54,666 bases of DNA from Candidatus Sulfopaludibacter sp. SbA3 (GTDB lineage: Bacteria > Acidobacteriota > Terriglobia > Bryobacterales > Bryobacteraceae): assembly GCA_945893365.1 (NCBI GenBank), contig CAMDED010000037.1, positions 1 through 54,666 of the forward strand, in the 5' to 3' direction. The notes under the pieces are model-generated. The model made no database searches, was not told the origin of the DNA, and worked only from the letters and a program-made list of their open reading frames with translations. The position numbers and the translations under genes are program-made. This document shows positions 24,568 to 32,918 of this stretch, in pieces (the stretch's first letter is position 1; the number at the start of each line of letters is the position of its first letter).

Positions 24568-25989
24568 ATGCTAAGAGTCCGTTTTGCGCCCTCTCCCACC
24601 GGTTTTCTCCACATCGGGAGCGCCCGCACCTTCATCTTCAACTGGCTCTACGCACGCCATAACGGAGGAGCCATGATTCTCCGCATTGACGACACCGACG
24701 TCGAGCGCAACACTGAAGCATCGCTCACATCCATCTTCGAAGGCCTCAACTGGCTAGGGTTGGAATGGGACGAGTTGTACCGGCAGTCCGACCGGCTGGC
24801 GCTCCACAGGCAGGCCGCCGAGGCAATCTTCGCCAAAGGCCTTGCCTACAGGGACTTCACGCCTGCCACCGGCGACGAAGGCGAGAAATCCCGCGCGAGC
24901 GGGCCGTGGCTCTTCCACTCAAACATGCGGGAACTCGCGGTCGAAGAGAGCGATCGCCGCGCGGCCGCCGGCGAACCGTTCGTTCTCCGCTTCCGTGTGC
25001 CGCGCGAATCGCGCCCCAATGTGACCTTCGCGGACGCCGTGTATGGCGACCAGTCCAAGGCCACCGTCGACATCGAAGATTTTGCGCTTCTCCGTTCGAA
25101 CGGAGCGCCAACGTACCACCTGGCCTCTTGCTCGGACGACGCCGATCTGCGCATCAACTTCATTATCCGTGGCCAGGACCACCTCTCGAACACCTTCAAG
25201 CACGTCCTCATCTTCGAGGCTCTCGGTATGGAACCGCCCCGCTTCGGCCACCTTCCCCTGCTGGTCGCACCCGATGGCGCGAAGCTTTCCAAGCGCCGTC
25301 ACGGTCCCGTCGTCAGCGTCACCACCTACCGCGATTACGGATTTCTTCCGCACGCCTACGTCAACTTCCTGTGCCTGCTCGGCTGGTCGCCCAAGGACAA
25401 CCGCGAGCAGCTTTCGCGCCGGGAATTGATCGATGCCTTTACTCTCGAAGGCGTGAATCGCGGCAACGCCGTGGTCAACTTCAGCGAGGAAGACCCCATC
25501 GATCCAAAGGCGCTGTGGCTCAATTCCCAACATTTGCGCACAATGCCGGTGGACGAGCTGGCGCCCTTGGTGCGCGCGGAACTTGACGCCGCCGGGCTGG
25601 GCGTTCCATACGATGAGGCAGGCTTTCGCTCAGCCGTCGACGCCATTCGAAGCCGTTTCTTCACCATCAAGGATTTCGCCATCCGCGGCCGCGCGTACTT
25701 CGCCGACGATTTCCCGATCGATCCCGGCGCGCTGGATAAGCTCGACAAGCCCGGCGCCCGTGAAATGCTGCGCGAGCTCTCGGCGCGTCTCGAAGCAAAC
25801 CCCGAATTCACGGAGCGGAGCGTTGAGGCGGACCTTCGCAAGCTCGCCGAGGAACGCGGCGTGAAAGCCGGATTGCTCATCAACGGAGCCCGCGCCGCGC
25901 TCACGGGACAGCCCGTTGGTCCCAGCGCCTTTGCGGTCTTCGCCGCGATTGGCCGCGATCGCGCGATCGCGCGTCTCGGAAAGGTGTAG
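24568..25989 (+). CDS. gltX: Glutamyl-tRNA synthetase
   Basis: A 473-residue class I aminoacyl-tRNA synthetase that charges tRNA with glutamate. The HIGH box is H-I-G-S (15-18), the second signature K-L-S-K-R (239-243), and the family blocks RFAPSPTGFLHIG, LRIDDTDVERN and GWSPKDNRE are present. No zinc cysteines are visible in the stem-contact region. The frame is open from 24523, but the family N-terminus begins at ATG 24568. Whether it is discriminating (GluRS) or also makes Glu-tRNA(Gln) cannot be read. The carbamoyltransferase gene starts 5 nt downstream. Confidence 0.95.
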   Translation: MLRVRFAPSPTGFLHIGSARTFIFNWLYARHNGGAMILRIDDTDVERNTEASLTSIFEGLNWLGLEWDELYRQSDRLALHRQAAEAIFAKGLAYRDFTPATGDEGEKSRASGPWLFHSNMRELAVEESDRRAAAGEPFVLRFRVPRESRPNVTFADAVYGDQSKATVDIEDFALLRSNGAPTYHLASCSDDADLRINFIIRGQDHLSNTFKHVLIFEALGMEPPRFGHLPLLVAPDGAKLSKRRHGPVVSVTTYRDYGFLPHAYVNFLCLLGWSPKDNREQLSRRELIDAFTLEGVNRGNAVVNFSEEDPIDPKALWLNSQHLRTMPVDELAPLVRAELDAAGLGVPYDEAGFRSAVDAIRSRFFTIKDFAIRGRAYFADDFPIDPGALDKLDKPGAREMLRELSARLEANPEFTERSVEADLRKLAEERGVKAGLLINGARAALTGQPVGPSAFAVFAAIGRDRAIARLGKV

Positions 25990-25993
25990 CGGG

Positions 25994-27559
25994 ATGATCG
26001 TCCTCGGTATCGGAGGTATTCTCGGCCATGGCGCGGCAGCCCTGGTGAAGGACGGAGAACTGGCGGCGGCGATCGAGCAATCGAAGGTCGTCCGGCGGGC
26101 AACGCGGGGCGAATTGCCCATGGACGCCATATCAGGCTGCCTTTCCCTTGCCGGGGTCGCGCCGGCGGATGTGGGCACTGTCGCCATCGTCCGTCCGTTG
26201 TCGCCGAATTTTCATCTGCAGCTTCGCTCGGTGTTCCCCGAAAGCCGCGTTGTGCTCGTGGAACACCAAACCGCGCACGCGGCGTCCGCCTTTCTGGCTT
26301 CGCCTTTCGAGGAGGCGACAGTCCTGACGCTTGACAGAGGCGGCGACATCCGCTGCGGCTCGCTTTGGCGGGCCGCGGACAATCGCATGGAGCTCGAGAA
26401 GGAGTTGTTCTATCCCGATTCCCTCGGCGATCTTTACGGACGCGTCACCGAGCTGTTGGGATTCCAGGCCTCGGCGGATGAGCACAAGGTCCAGTGGCTC
26501 TCGGCCTCGGGCGACGGGCAGTTCCGCGATCTTTTCACCGAAATCATGCCATTCGACCGCGAAGGCTGGCCGCGCATCGACCGCTCCTTCTTCGATGCGG
26601 GACGCCTGACCGCCGGCGGCTTTAGCGCTAGGTTCTATTTGCGTCTCGGGCTCGCGGACGGTGCGCGAATTCCCGAGGAAATGCGCGCGCCGGTTGCCGC
26701 GGGAATCCAGCGGGCCACCGAGGACGTGGTCGCGGCGCTCGCCGGTTGCGGGGAAAACCTTTGTTTTGCGGGCGGCCTCGGACTGAACGCCTTGCTAGTC
26801 GCCTCGCTTGAACGGTCGCCGAATTTCAAGAGGGTTTTTGTTCAGCCGGCAGCCGGTAACGCGGGTACGGCCATCGGAGCAGTGCTATACGCCTGGCACG
26901 CCGTGCTCGGAAACCGCGAGCGCGTTCTAATCCCAAATCTGAGTCTCGGCCCGGCTTTTGCGGCAGCCGAGATCAAGCAGGTGCTCGAGAACTGCAAGCT
27001 CGGCTTCCGCTACCTGTTAACGACGGGCGAAGTGATCGATAGCGCGGTGCGGCTGCTGGGCGAAGGCAAGATCGTCGCCTGGATGCAGGGCCGCATGGAA
27101 TTCGGGCCTCGCGCGCTTGGCAACCGCAGCCTTCTCGCGTCGCCGCTAGACCCCTACTCGGCCGAGAATCTTAACGCTTTTATCAAACACCGCGAGTCAT
27201 TTCGCAAGTTCGCGGCGTCAGTGCCCGCCGAGATTGCGTCCGAGTACTTCGAGGTCGGGCCCAACGCCCGTTTTCTGGCGACGGCCGGCCGCGTCAAGCC
27301 AGGCCACCTCAAGACGTTTGGCAGCGCGATCCTGGGCGAGGACACGATCCGTGTTCACACCGTCTCCCGCGAGGACAACCCGCTCTACTGGCAACTGCTC
27401 CACGCCGCCGGAGCCGTTACGGGGTTGCCTGTACTTTACAACACTTCGTTCAACCTGTTTGGCGACCCGCTGGTCTGCACGCCGCGCGATGCGGTGCGAA
27501 GTTTCTACTCCTCGGGGATCGACGCCATGTTTACGGGGAATTTCCTTCTGGAGAAGTAG
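25994..27559 (+). CDS. NodU/CmcH family carbamoyltransferase
   Basis: A 521-residue carbamoyltransferase that moves a carbamoyl group from carbamoyl phosphate to a hydroxyl. The N-terminal ASKHA fold begins ILGIGGILGHGAAALVKDG and has VEHQTAHAASAF (metal/His site) and LTLDRGGD; the C-terminal domain has VAWMQGRMEFGPRALGNRSLLASP and LYNTSFNLFGDPLV, the carbamoyl-phosphate site. Relatives modify nodulation factors, antibiotics and polysaccharides. The substrate may be a glycan given the sugar enzymes nearby, but this is speculation. The ATG at 25994 is five bases after gltX. Confidence 0.88.
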   Translation: MIVLGIGGILGHGAAALVKDGELAAAIEQSKVVRRATRGELPMDAISGCLSLAGVAPADVGTVAIVRPLSPNFHLQLRSVFPESRVVLVEHQTAHAASAFLASPFEEATVLTLDRGGDIRCGSLWRAADNRMELEKELFYPDSLGDLYGRVTELLGFQASADEHKVQWLSASGDGQFRDLFTEIMPFDREGWPRIDRSFFDAGRLTAGGFSARFYLRLGLADGARIPEEMRAPVAAGIQRATEDVVAALAGCGENLCFAGGLGLNALLVASLERSPNFKRVFVQPAAGNAGTAIGAVLYAWHAVLGNRERVLIPNLSLGPAFAAAEIKQVLENCKLGFRYLLTTGEVIDSAVRLLGEGKIVAWMQGRMEFGPRALGNRSLLASPLDPYSAENLNAFIKHRESFRKFAASVPAEIASEYFEVGPNARFLATAGRVKPGHLKTFGSAILGEDTIRVHTVSREDNPLYWQLLHAAGAVTGLPVLYNTSFNLFGDPLVCTPRDAVRSFYSSGIDAMFTGNFLLEK

Positions 27560-27585
27560 CATTTTCCAATTGAAGTAAGATCCAA

Positions 27586-28164
27586 ATGAAGCACGGTCCT
27601 GAAATGCGGATTCGTTTCCCAAGAGGTCCTGAAAACGCGCCCAGGGCGACGGGGGCAGCGGCGCTGGGCAGTCAAGTGCGGACAAGAATCCAGCGGATCA
27701 TGTCATCCACGATGACCGGCGGCCGGCACGCCTTGCACGCCCTTGAAGCATACAGGGCCGAAAATCCTCAAGACACGCCCAATGCGGGCGATAAGGGGAT
27801 TGTGAGTCTGTTTCTGGATAACGCAAACAACATCTTCGAGACCGCGTCAAAAGCACCCGGAGCCCCGGCCGACATGTCGATTCTCATCGACAGCAGCGGA
27901 GGCATCCAGATGGTGGCGGATTCGGACTGGCCGCTCGATTCCCTATGCCGGGAGCGCGGAGCCGTCATGGGATACCGCGTCACTTCCCGCGGCGGCAGCG
28001 TGAAGCTCGAAGGGCGTTCGGGACTCCACACCTGTGTCATCGAGTCGCCGCACCCTGCCCGAACGGCGATGCATCTGCTGGGGAGCCGCCCTCATTACAG
28101 CGCGCCCCAGACGTTCACACCCCCACTTCCCGCAAGAACTTTGCTGCTTCTTCCGGCGGCGTAG
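27586..28164 (+). CDS. Conserved-looking hypothetical protein
   Basis: A 192-residue protein I cannot assign. Codon use fits a real gene in most of the frame. The middle is protein-like and globular (ADMSILIDSSGGIQMVADS, GYRVTSRGGSVKLEGRSG); no signal peptide or membrane helix. A second in-frame ATG at 27604 is an equally good start. The last 50 nt overlap the 3' end of galT on the opposite strand, so the final residues (a Pro/Leu-rich tail) are the least certain part. Confidence 0.55.
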   Translation: MKHGPEMRIRFPRGPENAPRATGAAALGSQVRTRIQRIMSSTMTGGRHALHALEAYRAENPQDTPNAGDKGIVSLFLDNANNIFETASKAPGAPADMSILIDSSGGIQMVADSDWPLDSLCRERGAVMGYRVTSRGGSVKLEGRSGLHTCVIESPHPARTAMHLLGSRPHYSAPQTFTPPLPARTLLLLPAA

Positions 28165-29116
28165 GATTGATGTAGAAGCCGGTCGCCCATTCGAATCCCG
28201 CAATTCTGGTGAGTCTCGGAATGATCTCGATGTGCCAGTGGTAGTGCTGGGTCTGCGCTTCCTGAATGGGAGAAGAGTGAATCACGAAGTTGTAAGCCGG
28301 CTGTTCCAGGACCTTGTCCAACTTCCGGAGCGTGGATTTCAGAACCCAAGCCAGATTCGCGAAACAACTCGCGTCGGCGTCTTCGAAGTGCGACTGGTGG
28401 GCTTTCGGCAGAATCCAGGTTTCGAAGGGAAAGCGCGGCGCGTAGGGTTCAAGGGCGGCGAAATGCTCCGTTTCCGTTACCATGCGGACGCCGGCATTCG
28501 ACTCCTGATGGATGATGTCGCAGAACACGCAGCGCTCGCGGAACGCGAAATAGCCCCGCGCTCCGTCGATTTCCTCGCGGACCCGCTTCGGCGTGACAGG
28601 CAGTGCGATCAACTGGCAGTGGCTGTGCTCGATGGACGCTCCCGCCGCGGAACCGTGGTTCTTGAAGACGACGATAAACCGCAGACGCTGGTCGCGCTTC
28701 AAATCCACAATGCGCTCCCGGCACGCCCACAGAACGTCTTCGACTTGCCCCTCGCTCAAGTCGATGAGTGAAGCGCTGTGGGAGGGGGACTCGACGATGA
28801 CTTCGTGTGCGCCCAAGCCGTTCATGCGGTCGAACATGCCCTCGCCTTCGCGGTTTAGATTGCCCTCAATCTCGAGAGCGGGAAACTTGTTCGGCACCAC
28901 CCTCAGCGTCCACCCGGACTGATTCGGGCCGCCGCCCTGACGGTACGCCAGGACCTCGGGGGGGGTCTTGTGCTCCGCGCCATAACAAAAAGGACAGGGC
29001 GACCCTTCACGCGGCTTCGGCACCGGTTCCCGGCTGAAATCCGAAGGACGTCTGGCCCGGTCCGTCGCAATGATGACCCATCGACCCGTGACCGGGTCTT
29101 TACGCAATTCCGGCAA
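28115..29116 (-). CDS. galT: Galactose-1-phosphate uridylyltransferase
   Basis: A 333-residue HIT-superfamily enzyme of the Leloir pathway, exchanging UMP between UDP-glucose and galactose-1-phosphate. Zinc ligands C-P-F-C (41-44) and the active-site H-S-H-C-Q (164-168) are present; the C-terminal HIT half has HYHWHIEI. There is no ATG at the family start: TTG at 29116 follows GGAGG by 9 nt and gives the normal beginning PELRKDPVTGRWVIIA. No galK or galE is adjacent. Divergent from the rhodanese gene. Confidence 0.9.
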   Translation of the reverse strand: MPELRKDPVTGRWVIIATDRARRPSDFSREPVPKPREGSPCPFCYGAEHKTPPEVLAYRQGGGPNQSGWTLRVVPNKFPALEIEGNLNREGEGMFDRMNGLGAHEVIVESPSHSASLIDLSEGQVEDVLWACRERIVDLKRDQRLRFIVVFKNHGSAAGASIEHSHCQLIALPVTPKRVREEIDGARGYFAFRERCVFCDIIHQESNAGVRMVTETEHFAALEPYAPRFPFETWILPKAHQSHFEDADASCFANLAWVLKSTLRKLDKVLEQPAYNFVIHSSPIQEAQTQHYHWHIEIIPRLTRIAGFEWATGFYINPTPPEEAAKFLREVGV

Positions 29117-29182
29117 GTTGAAGACCTCCAGCGTTTCGCACGTTCTATGATAGCGTGAGAATTCGGTTATGAAGGGAAACTT

Positions 29183-29521
29183 ATGCCCGCTCTGCCTTTC
29201 GAGATTACGCCAATTGAGGTGAAGCGCAGCCTGGACGCCGGCGAGAAGATGTCGCTGATTGACGTGCGGGAGCCGTTCGAATTCGAGCAGGCGCGCATTG
29301 AAGGGGCGCGGCTCGTTCCGATGCGAACCATCGCGGAGTCTTTGCCGTCGCTCGAAGAGGAGTCGGAGCGGGCCACTCTCATCGTCCTGTGCCATCACGG
29401 CATGCGCAGTCTCAACGTAGTGGACTGGCTGCGACGGCAGGGAGTTGAAGCGTGCATGAGCATGCAGGGTGGAATCGACCGCTGGAGCCTCGAGATCGAT
29501 CCGGCCGTGCCGAGGTACTAA
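29183..29521 (+). CDS. Single-domain rhodanese
   Basis: A 112-residue rhodanese-fold sulfurtransferase. The active-site loop is L-C-H-H-G-M-R-S with the persulfide Cys, and IDVREPFEFEQARIEGA is the family's first motif. No signal peptide, so cytoplasmic. GAAGGG lies 9 nt before the ATG. Members shuttle sulfane sulfur or act on thiosulfate; the acceptor is unknown. The following gene starts 28 nt downstream with its own -10-like element. Confidence 0.88.
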   Translation: MPALPFEITPIEVKRSLDAGEKMSLIDVREPFEFEQARIEGARLVPMRTIAESLPSLEEESERATLIVLCHHGMRSLNVVDWLRRQGVEACMSMQGGIDRWSLEIDPAVPRY

Positions 29522-29537
29522 CTCGCCTGGGGGTGGT

Positions 29538-29543
29538 TATACT
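29538..29543 (+). promoter_or_regulatory. -10-like hexamer of the glycosylation gene cluster
   Basis: TATACT with 6 nt (CAATCG) to the ATG at 29550; no Shine-Dalgarno. It would start the run of overlapping genes ending at 34645. Confidence 0.45.
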
Positions 29544-29549
29544 CAATCG

Positions 29550-30728
29550 ATGAGGAATTTGAGGCTCGCGACTCTACTTCCGCTGAGCTCTTGCGCCGCG
29601 CTGGGCCTCTTGGGTGAGACGGGGCCGGCGGAGTTTCGGGAGCACCTTCTCGCGACCGGTCTGAAGGGCGGCTATCAGGTTGTCGCCGCCGATCTCAATC
29701 GGGATGGAAGGCCCGATCTGATCGCTCTCGCCAGCGGAATGAAAGAACTTGTCTGGTTCGAGAACCCCTCATGGCGGCGCCACGCGATCGCCGGGAACCA
29801 GAACCGGATGATCAATCTCGCGGCATGGGACGCCGATTCCGACGGCATCCCGGAAATCGTTCTAGCGAGCGAGTTTGCGAATCAGGCGAAGAACAGCGTC
29901 GGCCTGGTCTCGCTGCTCCGCCACGACGGCGATCCACGCGGGCCCTGGAGCGTTACCGGGATCGACCGTCTGACCACCTCGCATCGTCTGCGCTGGGCGG
30001 ATATCGAGGGCAACGGCAAGAAGGTTCTTGTGAACGCGCCACTCACGGGCGCAGCGGCCGAGGCCCCCGACTATCGCGGCAAGACTCCGCTTGTCTTCTA
30101 TCGTCCCGGCGAATGGCGGCGCGAGGCGATCGGAGAAAAGAACGAAGGTGTAGTACACGGGATCTTCGCCGCCGATTGGGACGGCGATGGCCGCGACGCG
30201 ATCCTCACAGCGAGTTTCGTGGGGTTACACCTTTACCGGTTGGGCTCGCGTGGCTGGACGCGCACGGAGATATCGGGAGGCGATCCGGCGCCTTGGCCGA
30301 AATCGGGTTCGAGCGACGTTGCGGTGGGACGCGGGTTCAACAAGAAAGCGCGGTACATCGCTGAGATCGAGCCGTGGCACGGGAACCAGGTCGCGATCTA
30401 CCGCCAGGAGCATCGCGGTTGGGCGCGCACCGTGATCGATGCCGGTCTCGACCAGGGCCACACGATCCTGACGGCTGACTTGAACGGCGATGGCGTGGAC
30501 GAAGTCGTAGCCGGCCACAGGGGCACGGCGCGTGGCGTCAATGTATACTACGCGGCGAAAAAGCGTGGATGGGAGAAGCGCAAACTCGATGGTGGAGACA
30601 TGGCGGCGTCGGCATGCGCCGCCGCGGATTTGAACGGAGACGGACGCCTCGACATCGCCTGCATCGGGTCGGCCACCGCCAATCTGAAGTGGTACGAAAA
30701 TCTCGGAGCCGTGCGGGAGGGTCCGTGA
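29550..30728 (+). CDS. Exported FG-GAP/VCBS propeller protein
   Basis: A 392-residue secreted beta-propeller. After a signal peptide (about 1-22) it has repeated Ca-binding loops of the FG-GAP/VCBS kind: DLNRDGRPDLIAL, DADSDGIPEIVLAS, DWDGDGRDAILTA, DLNGDGVDEVVAG, DLNGDGRLDIACIG. Such proteins bind sugars or act as surface proteins; no enzymatic residues are evident. Its TGA overlaps the GTG of the first glycosyltransferase by 3 nt, tying it to the cluster. Confidence 0.85.
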   Translation: MRNLRLATLLPLSSCAALGLLGETGPAEFREHLLATGLKGGYQVVAADLNRDGRPDLIALASGMKELVWFENPSWRRHAIAGNQNRMINLAAWDADSDGIPEIVLASEFANQAKNSVGLVSLLRHDGDPRGPWSVTGIDRLTTSHRLRWADIEGNGKKVLVNAPLTGAAAEAPDYRGKTPLVFYRPGEWRREAIGEKNEGVVHGIFAADWDGDGRDAILTASFVGLHLYRLGSRGWTRTEISGGDPAPWPKSGSSDVAVGRGFNKKARYIAEIEPWHGNQVAIYRQEHRGWARTVIDAGLDQGHTILTADLNGDGVDEVVAGHRGTARGVNVYYAAKKRGWEKRKLDGGDMAASACAAADLNGDGRLDIACIGSATANLKWYENLGAVREGP

Positions 30729-31816
30729 ACGGTCCCGCTGTAACCATAGTTGTTCCCACGCTGGCCATGGACTCGATGTTTCTTTCGTGTCTCGACTCGC
30801 TTCAGACCCAGACATGGCGCGATTTCGACGTGCTAGTGGTGGATAATGGCGGATCGCGCGCGGCGCGGCGTCTGCACGAAGCGCGGGGACGGGAATCGCC
30901 CGGGCGCGTCCCCGTGCGTTGGGTGGAAAACAGCCGGAATGCCGGTTTCGGCGCGGCGGTAAACGAAGCGAGACGGCGTTCGCCTTCGCCGTTCGTGGCT
31001 ACGCTCAACGACGATGCCACAGCGTCGCCGGAATGGCTTGGATCTCTCGTCGGAGCCATGGTGGATGGAGGCGTGGGGATGTGCGCCTCGCAGGTTCGTC
31101 TCGTGGGCCCGGAAGGTGGCAATGATGGCGGCAGCGATGGCGGCAATGACGGCGGCGGCCGTCTGGACTCGGCCGGCATGCTGATTGCCGTTGACGGCAG
31201 CAGCAAGCAGCGGGGGCACCTGGCGCTGGCGCAGCGCTTCGCCGTGGAGGAGGATGTCCTGCTTCCGAGCGCTTGCGCGGCTCTCTACCGGAGGACCGCG
31301 CTCGACCAAGCCGGCTGGTTCGACGAGGATTTTTTCCTGTATTGCGAAGACACGGACATTGGGCTGCGCGCCCGGCGTCTGGGATGGCGGTGCCGCTATG
31401 TCCCGCGAGCGGTCGCATATCACCGCTTTTCCCACAGCGCCGGGCGGGCTTCGGCGCTGAAGGCATACTATGTGGAGCGAAACCGGCTCTTCGTGCTCGC
31501 GAAAAATTTTCCTCCGCTCCTGCTCGCCGCGGCTCCTTTTGTAACGGCATTGCGCTATTATTGGCACTTCACATTCATGCTCCAAGGGATAGGCAAGGCG
31601 TCTGAGTTTCGCGGTGAAGGCGGGGGCGCGGTGCATCTGGTCTATCTGGCGGCGAAAGCGCACGTCGCGCTGCTCGTCCACGCCGGCCGTCTATGGCGGC
31701 AGCGGCGTCAGATCGGCCGTGCCGTGGCGCTCGCGCCTGGAAGCCTTTCGACAAGGGAGTTTAGGCGTTTGCTCCGGACGCATCGCATTCAGGCGAGGCA
31801 GGTGGCTGAACTGTAA
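30725..31816 (+). CDS. Family 2 glycosyltransferase (rhamnosyltransferase-like)
   Basis: A 363-residue GT2 enzyme of the WbbL type. N-terminal VTIVVPTLAMDSMFLSCLDSLQTQT, the nucleotide-sugar Asp (VVDNGG) and the D-D pair (LNDDATASPEW) define the catalytic domain; FDEDFFLYCEDTDIGLRARR is the acceptor-side ED motif. A G/N/D repeat (about residues 131-145) is inserted in a loop before DSAGM. The C-terminus has a hydrophobic helix, so it is membrane-associated. GTG start overlaps the preceding TGA. Confidence 0.87.
   Translation: MNGPAVTIVVPTLAMDSMFLSCLDSLQTQTWRDFDVLVVDNGGSRAARRLHEARGRESPGRVPVRWVENSRNAGFGAAVNEARRRSPSPFVATLNDDATASPEWLGSLVGAMVDGGVGMCASQVRLVGPEGGNDGGSDGGNDGGGRLDSAGMLIAVDGSSKQRGHLALAQRFAVEEDVLLPSACAALYRRTALDQAGWFDEDFFLYCEDTDIGLRARRLGWRCRYVPRAVAYHRFSHSAGRASALKAYYVERNRLFVLAKNFPPLLLAAAPFVTALRYYWHFTFMLQGIGKASEFRGEGGGAVHLVYLAAKAHVALLVHAGRLWRQRRQIGRAVALAPGSLSTREFRRLLRTHRIQARQVAEL
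31115..31160 (+). repeat. Low-complexity GGC/AAT/GAT tract inside the GT2 gene
   Basis: In-frame near-repeats coding for Gly-Gly-Asn-Asp/Ser-Asp, inside a loop of the glycosyltransferase at 30725. Unit is about 12-15 nt and imperfect. It keeps the frame. Confidence 0.6.
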
Positions 31817-32553
31817 TGGTTCCAACGCCGGCGGGCACTCTCATGATCATCGTTCCCGCATACAACGAGGCGGGCGCCGTCGGCGCGGTGGTGGAATCGA
31901 TCCACGTCGAAGCGCCGGGAATTCAAGTCGTTGTCATCGACGACTGTTCTTCCGACTCGACGATCGCCGTTGCCGAGAGCGCGGGCGCTCGCGTCCTGCC
32001 GTTGCCGCACCATCTTGGATTGGGCGGATGTGTCCAGGCCGGTTACAAGCTGGCGTTCGAGCTTGGGTATCAATACGTCATCCGCATCGATGGCGATGGC
32101 CAGCATGACCCGGTGTACATTCCCCGTTTGTACGACGTGCTGCGGAAGACCGGCGTCGAAATGGTCATTGGATCGCGCTTCGTCGACAACAACGGGAACC
32201 ACACGACGTTCTTACGGACGCTCGGCATCCGGTTCTTCCGCGCAGTCCTGCGGCCGATTCTGGGCCGTGGCGTGCTCGACCCCACTTCCGGGTTTGTCGG
32301 AGTAAACCGCAAGGCGCTTGAAGTTTTCTCGAAGAGCTTCCCTCTTGAATATCCGGAGATCGAAGCGTTGGTCGTGTTGCGAAGGAAGGACTTCCGATTT
32401 ATCGAAGTACCCTGCAAGATGCGGAAACGGATAGCCGGCCGTTCCAGCCTGACTAGTCTAAAGTCCGTCTATTACATTGTGCACGTTCTGCTGGGCGTGT
32501 TTGTGAACTTGTTGAAGATCGACAGGCCTCCGTGGAGGGGCCGGGGAGACTGA
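31816..32553 (+). CDS. Family 2 glycosyltransferase (dolichol-phosphate mannosyltransferase-like)
   Basis: A 245-residue GT2 enzyme close to DPM1/polyprenyl-phosphate glycosyltransferases. It has MIIVPAYNEAGAVG, VVIDDCSSDST, the DGDGQHDP catalytic loop and LDPTSGFVGVNRKALE. There is no large membrane domain, only a hydrophobic C-terminal helix. The start shares one base with the preceding TAA. It probably loads a sugar onto polyprenyl phosphate for the membrane transferase at 32918. Confidence 0.88.
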   Translation: MVPTPAGTLMIIVPAYNEAGAVGAVVESIHVEAPGIQVVVIDDCSSDSTIAVAESAGARVLPLPHHLGLGGCVQAGYKLAFELGYQYVIRIDGDGQHDPVYIPRLYDVLRKTGVEMVIGSRFVDNNGNHTTFLRTLGIRFFRAVLRPILGRGVLDPTSGFVGVNRKALEVFSKSFPLEYPEIEALVVLRRKDFRFIEVPCKMRKRIAGRSSLTSLKSVYYIVHVLLGVFVNLLKIDRPPWRGRGD

Positions 32554-32555
32554 CC

Positions 32556-32918
32556 GTGGACAGGCTGCTGCACATTCTCACAATATCGGCCGTGGCGCTG
32601 ATCGCACTCACGCTCGGGACTTTGCGCCGCGATCACATCCGTGTCGAGTACTCCGTGAGCTGGCTGGCGGGCGCCGTGGTCCTGCTCGGATTGTCCCGCT
32701 CCCGCGGCGCGCTCGAAGAACTGAGCGTGATCATGGGCCTCGGTTCTTCTCCGCCCCTTGCGCTCGCTCTCGTCGTGGGTGGCGTATTCGTGATTATCTT
32801 CTTCCGATTTACAGTAATCATTTCGAAACTTCGCGACGACAATGTCGCGCTGGCCCAGCGCGTCGCGGCGCTTGAGTACTACAGGAAAAACCGCGGCGAT
32901 GAAGGCGCCGCTACCTGA
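32556..32918 (+). CDS. DUF2304 small membrane protein
   Basis: A 120-residue protein with three predicted membrane helices (LLHILTISAVALIALTL, VSWLAGAVVLLGL, LALALVVGGVFVIIFF) and a C-terminal coiled segment (KLRDDNVALAQRVAALEYY), the normal DUF2304 layout. DUF2304 genes usually sit next to a DPM-like GT2, as here, and may anchor it. The GTG at 32556 follows GGGGAGAC; another GTG at 32532 is a less likely start. The stop overlaps the next ATG by one base. Confidence 0.8.
   Translation: MDRLLHILTISAVALIALTLGTLRRDHIRVEYSVSWLAGAVVLLGLSRSRGALEELSVIMGLGSSPPLALALVVGGVFVIIFFRFTVIISKLRDDNVALAQRVAALEYYRKNRGDEGAAT

Noticed and set aside
30802-31681. Antisense frames across the GT2 gene, some with Pro/Ser repeats
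   Set aside because: They arise from the G/N/D tract read in other frames.
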